A DNA stretch of 64,000 nt, from assembly GCF_028291745.1 (NCBI RefSeq), contig NZ_JAQGNQ010000046.1, positions 37,215 to 101,214 on the forward strand, written 5' to 3'. Origin of the DNA: Ramlibacter sp. (lineage in GTDB: Bacteria; Pseudomonadota; Gammaproteobacteria; Burkholderiales; Burkholderiaceae_C). A program made the position numbers and the translations under genes. Position 1 is the stretch's first letter. Every line of letters starts with the position of its first letter. The notes beneath the pieces are model-generated. The model saw only the letters and a list, made by a program, of their open reading frames with translations, made no database searches and was not told the origin of the DNA. This document shows, one piece after another, positions 32,968-41,638 of the stretch.

Positions 32968-34491
32968 ATGCCGAAATCGAACACTGCGCCCGAATGGTCC
33001 GTCATCCGCGGCGGCCGCCTGGTGGAGCCGAAGCAGCCGCGGCCGCGCGCCGCCGACCTCCTGCTCAAGGGCGACACCATCCACGAAATCGGCGCTCCGG
33101 GCATGACCGTGCCCGCCGGCGCGCACGTCATCGAGGCCGCTGGGATGCTGCTGCATCCCGGCCTGGTCAACGCCCACACGCACGGCCACGGCAACCTGGC
33201 GCGCGGCATGGGCGATCGCTGGACGCTGGAACTGCTGCTCACCGCCGGACCGTGGATCAGCGGCAATCGCAGCGCGGACGACAAGCGCCTCACGACGTTG
33301 ATCGGCGCCGCCGAAATGCTGCTGAAAGGCTGCACCGCGTGCTACGACCTGACCTTCGAGTTTCCCTGTCCCACGGTGGACGGCCTGCAGGCGGCCGCCG
33401 AAGCCTACACGCAGGCGGGCATGCGCGCGGTGCTGGCGCCGATGGTGGCCGACCTGAGCTTCTTCGAGGCGATCCCCGGACTGATGGAGGCGCTGCCGCC
33501 GGCATTGCAGCACGAGGTGGGGCGCATGCGGATGGCCCCGGGCGACGTGACCCTGCAGGCGATGCGCGACGCGGTGCGCGGCTGGCAGTGCGATCGTGAC
33601 CAGGTGCGGCTGGCGATCGCGCCGACCATTCCGCACCACTGTACCGACGCGTTCATGACCGGCTGCCGCGACCTCGCGCGCGAGCACGGGCTGGCGCTGC
33701 ACTCGCACGTGTCCGAGTCCAAGGTCCAGGCGATCGCAGGCATGCGCAAGTACGGCACGACGCTCGTGGCCCACCTGGACAAGCTGGGCCTGATCGGACC
33801 CGACTTCACCGTGGCGCACGGCGTCTGGCTGGACGACGACGACATGCGGCGGCTGGGCGACAAGGGCGCCTCGGTCGCCCACAACCCGGGCAGCAACATG
33901 CGCCTGGGCAGCGGCCTGGCGCGCATGCGCCGCATGCTGGAATGCGGCGTCAATGTCGGCATCGGCACGGACGGCTCGAACTGCTCCGACAACCAGAACA
34001 TGTACGAGGCGATGCGCCTCGCCTCCATGGTGTCCAAGGTGCAGGGCCCGGACTGGCAGAACTGGATTACCACCGACGAAGTGCTGCACGCGGCCACGGT
34101 CGGCAGCGCCCAGGCACTGGGCTTCCGCGACGGCCTGGGGCGCATCGCGCCCGGGTACAAGGCCGATGTGGTGTTCCTCGAAACCCGTCACATCAACCTG
34201 ATCCCCTTGAACAACATCACGAACTCGCTGGTGCACGTCGAGGACGGCGGCGCGGTGCACTCGGTGATGGTCGGTGGCCGGATGGTGGTGCAGGACCGCA
34301 AGCTGCTGTACGTGGATCTCGATCGGCTCGCGCGTGAGGCGCAAGCCGCAGTCGAGCGCCTCGAGCGCCTCAACCACGGCAACCGCGAGCTGTATGCGCG
34401 ACTCGAGCCGGTGGTAGGCAGCTTCTGCCCCGGCCTGGCCGCGGAACCGTTCCACGTGCATCGGTACGGAGGCTGCCAGCACTGCCAGTGA
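32968..34491 (+). CDS. Amidohydrolase (SsnA/TrzN/guanine-deaminase-like)
   Basis: 507 residues, metal-dependent amidohydrolase of the ATZ/TRZ/cytosine-deaminase branch. Metal ligands: His70 and His72 in VNAHTHGHGN, His in LHSHVSES, His in VAHGVW and Asp in GIGTDGSNCSDNQN. Members deaminate or dechlorinate heterocycles (guanine, s-triazines, S-adenosylhomocysteine). ATG 32968 follows the permease stop; the frame is open far upstream only as a shadow. The C terminus ends with GGCQHCQ, a Cys/His cluster of unknown meaning. Import by the adjacent ABC system suggests a nitrogen heterocycle or cyclic amide substrate. Confidence 0.9.
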   Translation: MPKSNTAPEWSVIRGGRLVEPKQPRPRAADLLLKGDTIHEIGAPGMTVPAGAHVIEAAGMLLHPGLVNAHTHGHGNLARGMGDRWTLELLLTAGPWISGNRSADDKRLTTLIGAAEMLLKGCTACYDLTFEFPCPTVDGLQAAAEAYTQAGMRAVLAPMVADLSFFEAIPGLMEALPPALQHEVGRMRMAPGDVTLQAMRDAVRGWQCDRDQVRLAIAPTIPHHCTDAFMTGCRDLAREHGLALHSHVSESKVQAIAGMRKYGTTLVAHLDKLGLIGPDFTVAHGVWLDDDDMRRLGDKGASVAHNPGSNMRLGSGLARMRRMLECGVNVGIGTDGSNCSDNQNMYEAMRLASMVSKVQGPDWQNWITTDEVLHAATVGSAQALGFRDGLGRIAPGYKADVVFLETRHINLIPLNNITNSLVHVEDGGAVHSVMVGGRMVVQDRKLLYVDLDRLAREAQAAVERLERLNHGNRELYARLEPVVGSFCPGLAAEPFHVHRYGGCQHCQ

Positions 34492-34702
34492 AGGCACTTG
34501 CGCGCGACAGAGACGCTAAACGCCTCTCCCGGCAGCTCCTTGAGCCTTCCGGGTTAAGAGGTTCTACGTATCGGTATTAAGTGCACGCGCCTAGTCAAGT
34601 ACCACTTGTCACGGTTCTTCGACCGAAGGTCCGGGCGAGGGCGAAATCTGCTACTTGGCCACATACGCTCGCGCACTTCCACAAAAACAAACAACAACTC
34701 GG

Positions 34703-35089
34703 ATGCGCCCCAGGAACCGTGGCTTCACGCTCATTGAATTGATGGTCGCATGCGCGATCGTCGCCACTCTTGCGGCGGTGGCGTACCCGTCTTACCTGTC
34801 GCACATCCGGACATCGGCGCGCGCATCAGCGAAGGCGCAGATGATGGACATCGCCAACCGGGAGCAGCAGTTTCTCCTGGCCAACCGCAGCTACGCGGCC
34901 AAGCCGGACCTGGAGGCGAGCGGCTACGCCTTGCCGGCCGACGTCAGCGCCCGCTACACCTACGAGATTGCAGTCGTCAGCTCGCCGCCTGCATTTACCG
35001 TCACGTTCACGCCATACGCGGGGCAGGCGAGCGATGGCCCGCTCACCATAGCCAGCGACGGCACCAAGACCCCGGCGGACAAATGGTAG
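34703..35089 (+). CDS. pilE: Type IV pilin PilE-like
   Basis: 128 residues. Prepilin peptidase site RNRG^FTLIELMVACAIVATLAAVAYPSYL: a short basic leader, Gly at -1, Phe at +1 and Glu at +5, followed by the hydrophobic assembly helix. The C-terminal part (GYALPADVSARYTYEI, DGPLTIASDGTK) fits PilE of Burkholderiales minor pilin operons, with no Cys pair visible. ATG 34703 gives a six-residue leader. It is the first gene of the six-gene operon and overlaps pilV by seven bases. The 211-bp region upstream holds no gene and presumably the promoter. Confidence 0.9.
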   Translation: MRPRNRGFTLIELMVACAIVATLAAVAYPSYLSHIRTSARASAKAQMMDIANREQQFLLANRSYAAKPDLEASGYALPADVSARYTYEIAVVSSPPAFTVTFTPYAGQASDGPLTIASDGTKTPADKW

Positions 35090-35664
35090 TGCGCGCACCT
35101 GTCCGCCGCAGTGTCCGTGGTGCAACCCTGGTCGAGGTGCTGATCACCCTGGTGATCATTGCGTTCGGACTGCTGGGCATGGCCGGTCTGCACGTGCGAA
35201 TGCAGATCTCCGAGATGGAAGCCTACCAGCGCAGCCAGGCCTTGATGCTGCTCAATGAGATGGCGACTCGCATCGCCACCAATCGCGCAAACGCGGCTGC
35301 CTACGTGAGCGGCGCCAGTTCGGCTCTGGGCTCGGGGGCGGACTGCACGAGCTTGAGCGGAACGTCGCGCGCGCAACGTGACCTGGCGGACTGGTGCACC
35401 GAGCTGCAGGGCGCCGGCGAAACGACCGTCGTCGGCGGCGCCACCATGCGGCAGGGCGTCATGATCGGCGCCCGCGGCTGCGTCCAGCTTTCATCCGACG
35501 GCGACTATCTCGTCACAGTGGTCTGGCAGGGGTTCACGCCAATCGCGGCTCCCCCGGCGTCCCTCACCTGCGGCGCGAATCAGTACGACAACGGAAGCAC
35601 CTGCGCCCACGACCTGTGCCGCCGCACCGCGACGACGGTGGTGCGAATCGCGACGCTCACATGA
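35083..35664 (+). CDS. pilV: Type IV pilus minor pilin PilV
   Basis: 193 residues. Prepilin site SVRG^ATLVEVLITLVIIAFGLLGMAGLHVRMQ with Glu at +5. The sequence QISEMEAYQRSQALMLLNEMATRIATNRANA is characteristic of PilV. Several Cys in the C-terminal half. It overlaps pilE by seven bases and pilW by four (ATGA). GTG at 35089 is an alternative start. PilV primes pilus assembly with PilW, PilX and PilY1. Confidence 0.92.
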   Translation: MVVRAPVRRSVRGATLVEVLITLVIIAFGLLGMAGLHVRMQISEMEAYQRSQALMLLNEMATRIATNRANAAAYVSGASSALGSGADCTSLSGTSRAQRDLADWCTELQGAGETTVVGGATMRQGVMIGARGCVQLSSDGDYLVTVVWQGFTPIAAPPASLTCGANQYDNGSTCAHDLCRRTATTVVRIATLT

Positions 35665-36899
35665 GCGAGAGACGCGCCCAACCAAGCCGCCGCCTTCACC
35701 CCCAGCGCGGCTTCACCTTGGTCGAGCTCATGGTCGCGGTGACGCTGTCCCTGCTGATCGTGCTCGCGTTGCTCACGCTCTTGATCAACGTGAACCGCAA
35801 CCAGGCTGAACTTGCGCGAACCAACTCCGTCATCGAGAACGGGCGAATGGCGCAACAGCTTGTTGCGGCCGACCTCGGCCATGCCGGCTTCTGGGGCGGG
35901 TATGTGCCAACCTTCGACGACCTGAGCATCGCCGGCGACGCCGGGACGGCAAACAGTGCGACCACCGTCGCATTTCCCACCGCGCTGCCCGATCCGTGCG
36001 CTGCCGTCTCGACGTGGAACACTGACTACAAGGCGGGGCTGATCGGGATCCCGCTGCAGGTGTACGAAGTCTCCGCGACCGGGGACTCGCCCGTATGTTC
36101 CGGAATCATCACGCCCGCGGTGGCACAACCGAACAGCGATGTCCTGGTGGTGCGCCATGCGGCCCCGTGCGTGGCCAGCGCCAGCGCCGGCGATCCCGAG
36201 TGCCTGAACACGGCGGGGAACATGTTCTTCCAGCTCTCGCGCTGCCCCAATGACGCGGCGACCTGGATCCTGAGCGCCACGGCGGCGGATTTGGCCCTCA
36301 AGGACGCGACCTGCACCGCCGCGGCACCCCTGTACCGGTTCACCTCGACGATCTACTGGGTGCGCAACTACTTCATCACGCCCGGCGACTCGGTTCCCAC
36401 ACTGGTGCGCACGCGCTTCCAGCTTGCCGGCGGCAGCCTCGGCCATCAGCAGACCGAGACGCTGGTGGACGGTGTGCAAGCCCTGCGGCTTCAGCTGGCA
36501 GTCGACAACGTGAGCAAGCCCGCCACCGCGGGCGGCACTGGCACGGCGCTGAACACGGCTTCGTTCCAGCGGGATGTGGGGTGGTCCAGCACGAGCGACC
36601 GCTACACGCCGACCAACCGTGGCGACGGCAACGCCGATACCTACCTGACTTGCGCAGACGCCGCCGCCCCGTGCAGCGATCCCGCGCAGGGACCGTTCAA
36701 TCTGGCCAACACAGTGGCGGTCACGGTCGGCATTCTCGCGCGAGCGGGCAGCCCCACGCCCGGCTACGTGGATGCCAAGACCTACAGCCTGGCAGGCAGC
36801 ACTGTCGCCCCCTTCAACGACCATTTCAAGCGTCACGTCTACACCGACGCTATCCGGCTGAACAACGTCTCGATGCGCCGCGAGGTGCCCCCGCCATGA
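35661..36899 (+). CDS. pilW: Type IV pilus minor pilin PilW
   Basis: 412 residues. Prepilin site PQRG^FTLVELMVAVTLSLLIVLALLTLLI, Glu at +5. The following NRNQAELARTNSVIENGRMAQQLVAADLGHAGFWGGY is the PilW signature. About eight Cys in the globular part suggest disulfides. Start and stop overlap pilV and pilX by four bases each. PilW is a core minor pilin of the tip-priming complex. Confidence 0.93.
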   Translation: MSERRAQPSRRLHPQRGFTLVELMVAVTLSLLIVLALLTLLINVNRNQAELARTNSVIENGRMAQQLVAADLGHAGFWGGYVPTFDDLSIAGDAGTANSATTVAFPTALPDPCAAVSTWNTDYKAGLIGIPLQVYEVSATGDSPVCSGIITPAVAQPNSDVLVVRHAAPCVASASAGDPECLNTAGNMFFQLSRCPNDAATWILSATAADLALKDATCTAAAPLYRFTSTIYWVRNYFITPGDSVPTLVRTRFQLAGGSLGHQQTETLVDGVQALRLQLAVDNVSKPATAGGTGTALNTASFQRDVGWSSTSDRYTPTNRGDGNADTYLTCADAAAPCSDPAQGPFNLANTVAVTVGILARAGSPTPGYVDAKTYSLAGSTVAPFNDHFKRHVYTDAIRLNNVSMRREVPPP

Positions 36900-37420
36900 A
36901 GTCCGTTTCCCCACAACGGCTGCAGCGCGGCGCGGTGATGATAGTTGCCCTGATCATGCTGATGATCATTTCAGTGGTCGTGGTCAGCGCCTACGTGCTC
37001 AGTACGTCCGACGTGCGTTCGGTGACGAACCTGCAGTTCCGGCAAGAGGCCATCGCCGCGGCCAACCGGTCCCTGGAGCAGGTGGTCAGCGGCTCCTTCC
37101 TCACTGCCCTGAACACCACGGTGAGCTCGAGCGTGGACATCAACAAGGACGGTACGCCGGACTACTCGGTCACCGTTGCCATCCCTCAGTGCCCGCTGCG
37201 CGTTGCACGCGTTTCGCAGGACGCTCCCAGCGGCTACGAGACCGGCAGTGGCGGCACCAGCGCCGGTACCTACATCGTCGACTGGGAGCTCACCGCCACC
37301 GTGGCCGACGTGGCTACCGGCGCGTCCGTGGTCATCCACCACGGCGTACGCCTGCCGATGCAGGAATCCGATTACCAGACGTACGTGGTGCCCTGCGGGC
37401 TCTCGTTGTTCGCGTCCTAG
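36896..37420 (+). CDS. pilX: Type IV pilus assembly protein PilX
   Basis: 174 residues. N terminus LQRGAVMIVALIMLMIISVVVVSAYVLSTSDVRSVTNLQFRQEAIAAANR: a pilin-like hydrophobic helix where, as usual in PilX, the Glu at +5 is absent. The next segment (ANRSLEQVVSGSF) also fits PilX. Overlaps pilW by four bases and precedes pilY1 by 18 bases. PilX joins PilV and PilW in the tip-priming complex and is often required for PilY1 export. Confidence 0.9.
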   Translation: MKSVSPQRLQRGAVMIVALIMLMIISVVVVSAYVLSTSDVRSVTNLQFRQEAIAAANRSLEQVVSGSFLTALNTTVSSSVDINKDGTPDYSVTVAIPQCPLRVARVSQDAPSGYETGSGGTSAGTYIVDWELTATVADVATGASVVIHHGVRLPMQESDYQTYVVPCGLSLFAS

Positions 37421-37438
37421 CCCTCCAGAAAAAGAATC

Positions 37439-40400
37439 ATGGCCCTTCATCGACTCCTGAAGTTCCTGCCGATCCTGCTCGCGTCGGCGCTGCTCCAGCG
37501 CCCGGCGCTGGCAGAGGACACCGACCTGTTCGCCTCGCCCAACTCCGTGGCCGCGGCGAACATCCTCGTGGTGTTCGACAACGCCGCAAGCTTCGACGCC
37601 TCGGCTTCGCAGGCGTGCAGCATCGACGCGAACGGCACCGTAGCGGTTGACGGCACCGGCACCAGTCCGACTGCGCTGAGCGGCACTGCAGGCGGCGTGG
37701 AGCAATGCGCGCTGTATTCGGCACTCAGCAGCCTGCCGGCCAACAACACGGCGACTTTCGACATCGGCTTCATGATGTTCAACGCCACGGGGCTGAACCG
37801 CTACGACCCCACGAACAACACGTTCTCCGCCTGTCCAAGCAGCGGCCTCGGCGGATGCGCCGTGGTGAACATGGTTGGCTTTACCCCCGCGGTCAAAGCC
37901 AACCTCCTGAACTGGATCCGCAGCTGGCAGCGCAGCGGCAACAGCAACTACAACATCAAGGTCAACGGACTCGCCAGCGGCGCGATCATGCAGGAGGCCT
38001 GGGCTTTCTACAAAGGGGCCACCGGCATCTCCGGCAATGCCTATACGGCGCCCTCCGTCGGCTGCGGCAAGAACTACGTCATCTACATCGGTGACGCCTT
38101 CCGCAACAACACCAGTCCCTCCGACCAGACCAATGCCAAGGGGCCCAAGCAGTACCTGGTCAGCGGCTCCAACAGCGCGAGCGGGAAGTACGCGAACCCG
38201 CAGCCGACGGCGCAGCAACTGAGTTCGTACAACGATACGGTCAGCGCCAAGTACGGGCTGGGCTCCAGCCAGATCGTCTGCACCTCGGGCAGCAGTTCGA
38301 GCTACACCTTCCCGGGAGATGCGGAGACGCAGGGCTCCTGGGGCCTGAACTGGTCCCTGTACATGTTTGCAATGACTGGCATCAAGACCACGAGCATCGG
38401 ATTGCTCGGATCGTCGTGTCTGCCCAGCTACTCCGCCTGGCTGCAGCGGCTCGCACAGCTGGGCGGCGGGGACTTCTACGCGACCAGCGACTACACCAGC
38501 CTCGTGAAGGCGTTCCAGGCTGCAGTCGGCAACATCATCTCCGTCAACAGCGTGTTCGCATCGGTTTCGCTGCCGGTGAGCGTGAACACGCAGGGCTCGT
38601 ACCTGAACCAGATCTTCGTGGGCATGTTCCGCCCCGACGCGCAGTTCCTGCCGCGGTGGTACGGCAACCTCAAGCAATATCAGCTCGGTTACGACAGCAG
38701 CGGCGCCCTGCAGACCCAGGACGCCGACGCTCAAGCCGCGATCAACAGCAACACAGGCTTTGTCACGTCCTGCGCACGCAGCTACTGGACTCCTGCGACG
38801 ACGACGAACCAGCAGTACTGGGGGAGCGCCCCCAGCGGCGGCTGCCTCACTGTCCCCACTTCGGCGTCCTCGGATTACCCGGATGGCAACATCGTGGAAA
38901 AGGGCGCCCAGGCGTTCACGCTCCGCCAGCAGGCACCCGCAGCGCGCGTCGTCAAGACTTGCGGCAGCACGCTGGCGACGTGCACGAGCTGGAGCAACTA
39001 CAGTTCGAGCAGCGCCCCGGCTGCTGCGCTTTTCGGTCCCGGCCTGGCGAGCAGCGACGCGGCTACGCTGGTGGACTGGTCTCGTGGCCTGAACACCCAG
39101 AACGAGTTGCTCAAGGGGACGAGTGTCATGCGCCCGTCGGTGCACGGGGACGTGATGCACTCGCGGCCGGTCGCGGTCAACTACGGCACGGACGCTGCGC
39201 CGCAGGTGGTGGTGTATTACGGCGCGAACGACGGCCTGCTGCATGCCGTCAACGGCAACCAGGCCACTTCCTTCACGTCCGCCGGCACCAGCTATGCGGC
39301 GGGCGCTGAGCTCTGGTCTTTCATGCCGCCCGAGTTCTACGGGTCGATCAAGCGCATCTACGACGACACCACGCCGGTGTACTTCCGGGGCACCAGCGCC
39401 ACCTCGGCGCTGCCGAAGCCCTACGGAGTGGACGGCCCCGTCGTGGCGTTCAAGGGCACGTTGAACGGCGCGGCCAAGACCTATCTCTATGCCGTCATGC
39501 GACGCGGCGGCCGGGCGATCTACGCCTTCGATGTCACCACGCCCGGCGCTCCCGCGTTCCTGTGGAAAAAGGGCTGCTCCAGCGCCGACCTCACCAGCAC
39601 GGATTGCGGCACCAGTGGCAGCAGCACCGATTACAGCGGCATCGGCCAGACCTGGGGTGCGCCCAAGGTGATGTTCGCGGCGGGCTACAACTCCGGGGCC
39701 ACTCCGCTGCTGCTGACGGGTGGGGGCTATGACAGCTGCGAGGACACCGACACGGGCTCCGGAGGCGCCAACAACAGCTGCACGGGAAGCCCCAAGGGCA
39801 GTCGCGTGTATGTGATCGACGCAACGGATGGCCACATCGTGACGCAGTTCCCGACGGCGGCCCCGTACACCGGCGGCGTCCCGCGTGGCGTCATTGCCGA
39901 AGCCACGGTGGTGGCTCCCGATGGCATGGCGAAATACGGATACATCGCCGACCTGGGTGGCGTCGTGTACCGCCTGGACTTCACGGCAAGCAGCGTCGGT
40001 GCCTGGACCATGACGCCGGTCGCGAAGCTTGGATGCGACACGCTGGCGCCTTGCACCGCCAACCGCAAGTTCATGTTCCAGCCCAGCGTGGTTAGCACCG
40101 ATGGCACCACGTTCGACCTGCTGATCGGTTCTGGCGACCGCGAAAAACCAACGGTCCAATATGGCGCCTCCAACGGCGTCAACAACTACTTCTTCATGCT
40201 GCAGGACCAGCCGGGGAACAGCGGCTGGCTGAAGGACCAGTGCGGCAGCGGCAACAACTTCCTGTGCCTGAGCTCGCTCCAGCAGATCACGGGCAGCACG
40301 CCTTCGAACGCTTCCATCGGCACCAAGAAAGGTTGGGAACTGGCACTCGCGCCGACCGAGCAGGTGGTGACATCCGCGATCACGCAGTTTGGCATCACGA

Positions 40401-40702
40401 CCTTCAGCACGCACCAGCCGGCTGTGAGCGCGAACACCTGCAGCAACAACCTGGGCAAGAGCCTGGTCTACAACGTCAGCTACAAGAACGCAGACCCGGT
40501 GAGCGACACCCGCTTCGCCGAGATCTCGGGTGACGGCCTGCCGCCTTCACCCGTCGCCGGCACGGTGATCATCGATGGCAAGGCGGTGCCATTCTGCGTC
40601 GGGTGCTCCGCCGTCTCGCCTCTGGAAGGCCGTAAAGCCAGCCAGGTGGCCAGCATCGCGCGCGCCAAGAACCGGCTTTTCTGGTACCTGGAGAAGAAGT
40701 GA
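37439..40702 (+). CDS. pilY1: PilY1, pilus tip adhesin / assembly factor
   Basis: 1087 residues. Signal peptide LLKFLPILLASALLQRPALAE. The N-terminal half has a von Willebrand-like start, ANILVVFDNAASFD, with a weakened MIDAS (DxSxS is DNAAS). The C-terminal half is the PilY1 beta-propeller: GDVMHSRPVAVNYG, VVYYGANDGLLHAVNG, ELWSFMPPEFYG, RGGRAIYAFDVT and SRVYVIDATDGHIV. A loop YDSCEDTDTGSGGANNSC is acid-rich and Cys-bounded and could bind calcium. PilY1 controls pilus extension, retraction and adhesion. Stop overlaps the fimT start by one base. Confidence 0.95.
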   Translation: MALHRLLKFLPILLASALLQRPALAEDTDLFASPNSVAAANILVVFDNAASFDASASQACSIDANGTVAVDGTGTSPTALSGTAGGVEQCALYSALSSLPANNTATFDIGFMMFNATGLNRYDPTNNTFSACPSSGLGGCAVVNMVGFTPAVKANLLNWIRSWQRSGNSNYNIKVNGLASGAIMQEAWAFYKGATGISGNAYTAPSVGCGKNYVIYIGDAFRNNTSPSDQTNAKGPKQYLVSGSNSASGKYANPQPTAQQLSSYNDTVSAKYGLGSSQIVCTSGSSSSYTFPGDAETQGSWGLNWSLYMFAMTGIKTTSIGLLGSSCLPSYSAWLQRLAQLGGGDFYATSDYTSLVKAFQAAVGNIISVNSVFASVSLPVSVNTQGSYLNQIFVGMFRPDAQFLPRWYGNLKQYQLGYDSSGALQTQDADAQAAINSNTGFVTSCARSYWTPATTTNQQYWGSAPSGGCLTVPTSASSDYPDGNIVEKGAQAFTLRQQAPAARVVKTCGSTLATCTSWSNYSSSSAPAAALFGPGLASSDAATLVDWSRGLNTQNELLKGTSVMRPSVHGDVMHSRPVAVNYGTDAAPQVVVYYGANDGLLHAVNGNQATSFTSAGTSYAAGAELWSFMPPEFYGSIKRIYDDTTPVYFRGTSATSALPKPYGVDGPVVAFKGTLNGAAKTYLYAVMRRGGRAIYAFDVTTPGAPAFLWKKGCSSADLTSTDCGTSGSSTDYSGIGQTWGAPKVMFAAGYNSGATPLLLTGGGYDSCEDTDTGSGGANNSCTGSPKGSRVYVIDATDGHIVTQFPTAAPYTGGVPRGVIAEATVVAPDGMAKYGYIADLGGVVYRLDFTASSVGAWTMTPVAKLGCDTLAPCTANRKFMFQPSVVSTDGTTFDLLIGSGDREKPTVQYGASNGVNNYFFMLQDQPGNSGWLKDQCGSGNNFLCLSSLQQITGSTPSNASIGTKKGWELALAPTEQVVTSAITQFGITTFSTHQPAVSANTCSNNLGKSLVYNVSYKNADPVSDTRFAEISGDGLPPSPVAGTVIIDGKAVPFCVGCSAVSPLEGRKASQVASIARAKNRLFWYLEKK

Positions 40703-41256
40703 TGCGCAGCTTGCGCCAGCGCTCATGCGCGGGCTTCACTCTGATCGAGCTGCTGGTGTGCGTAGCGCTGCTCGCGTTGCTCCTGAGCCTGGCAGTGCCA
40801 TCCTTCGGGTCCGCGATGCTGACGAACCGGCTTGCGTCGTACACCAATGAGTTCATCGGAACCGCGCAATTCGCACGTAGCGAGGCCATCAAGCGCAACG
40901 CCCAGGTGACGGTTTGCGCCTCCACCGACGGCGCTACCTGTGCGAGCAGCGCGACATGGGCACAGGGCTGGATCGTGATGTGTCCGGCCTCCACCTCGAA
41001 TGCGAACATGTGTGCGGCGAGCGGAACGTCCAACCTTGTGCTGCAAAGGCGGCCAGCGCTGGCGAGCGACTATCACTTCACCACCGATACCGGCAGCTAC
41101 AGCCTGGTGTTTCCAGCTAGTGGAGTGGGGGTCAACCAGCTGACGATGACTTTGTGCCGCTTCAGTCCGCAGCCCGGGAACCAGGAGCGCCGGGTGACCG
41201 TGACCGGCACCGGCCGCACAGCCGTCGTGACCGCGCACACGGGCGCTTGCGCCTGA
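40702..41256 (+). CDS. fimT: FimT/GspH-family minor pseudopilin
   Basis: 184 residues. Prepilin site SCAG^FTLIELLVCVALLALLLSLAVPSFGSAM with Glu at +5, then the GspH/FimT core: FIGTAQFARSEAIKRNAQVTVCAS, WAQGWIVMCPAS. The ATG at 40702 overlaps the pilY1 stop (TGATG); GTG 40699 is an alternative. FimT usually begins such operons; here it ends it. It may bind DNA or prime the pilus, as FimT proteins do in other species. Confidence 0.9.
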   Translation: MRSLRQRSCAGFTLIELLVCVALLALLLSLAVPSFGSAMLTNRLASYTNEFIGTAQFARSEAIKRNAQVTVCASTDGATCASSATWAQGWIVMCPASTSNANMCAASGTSNLVLQRRPALASDYHFTTDTGSYSLVFPASGVGVNQLTMTLCRFSPQPGNQERRVTVTGTGRTAVVTAHTGACA

Positions 41257-41638
41257 GGGTGGCGCGAACGTCGCAGCCGCTCATACCAGCGCTGCTACGG
41301 GAGGTCGGACTCGAACTCGCGCGTTCCCGCGGCAGGGTATCGTCTCGATAGTCTCTGTCCTTTCCGCGTTCGTCGGCGCCACCGGCCAGGAGCAGCCCCT
41401 TACCCTACTGGCGCTACTTCCGGAGGATGCTTTCCATCTTCTTTCCCTTTGCGAGCTCGTCGATCAACTTGTCCAGGTGCCGTATCTTTTGCATCAGCGG
41501 ATCGTCGATGACTCGGGCGCGCCCTCGTGCGGGAGCAGTCTATAGCTGGTGGGGATAGCTGGCGGCTTCCTGGTCGACTCCGGTCGAACGTGGCCGCAAC
41601 GTGAATTCCTTCTGAAGACGCACAGGCCAGTTCACCGG
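41257..41638. other. 382-bp gap with no recognised gene
   Basis: Between the fimT stop and the CysB-like stop (convergent genes). It contains a short minus-strand reading frame at 41414-41494 and a short stretch at about 41302-41320 that resembles a tRNA T-arm but does not fold as one. No terminator with a T-tract is visible. Confidence 0.5.
41414..41494 (-). pseudogene. 26-residue orphan frame, probable 3' remnant of a lost gene
   Basis: From ATG 41494 the frame reads [20 protein letters not shown] then ESILRK and stops at TAG 41414. It is open 11 codons further upstream, to a TAG, and those codons include VIDDPL. The composition (charged, helical, rich in Lys, Leu and Ile) is unlike GC-driven noise in this genome. 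There is no Shine-Dalgarno site. It looks like the C terminus of a decayed gene; a short real peptide is possible. Confidence 0.3.

Noticed and set aside
34655..34702. TTG start giving a longer PilE leader
   Set aside because: A 22-residue leader is atypical; ATG 34703 gives the usual short basic leader before the prepilin cleavage site.
36971..40414. 1147-codon open frame on the minus strand opposite pilX-pilY1
   Set aside because: It is the high-GC antisense shadow of pilY1. Its translation has no domain motif, and pilY1 has clear family features.
41300..41350. tRNA-like T-arm (GGACTCGAAC on the plus strand)
   Set aside because: The flanking bases do not form the T stem, and no acceptor, D or anticodon stems can be drawn. 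It is too weak to call a tRNA or an attachment site.
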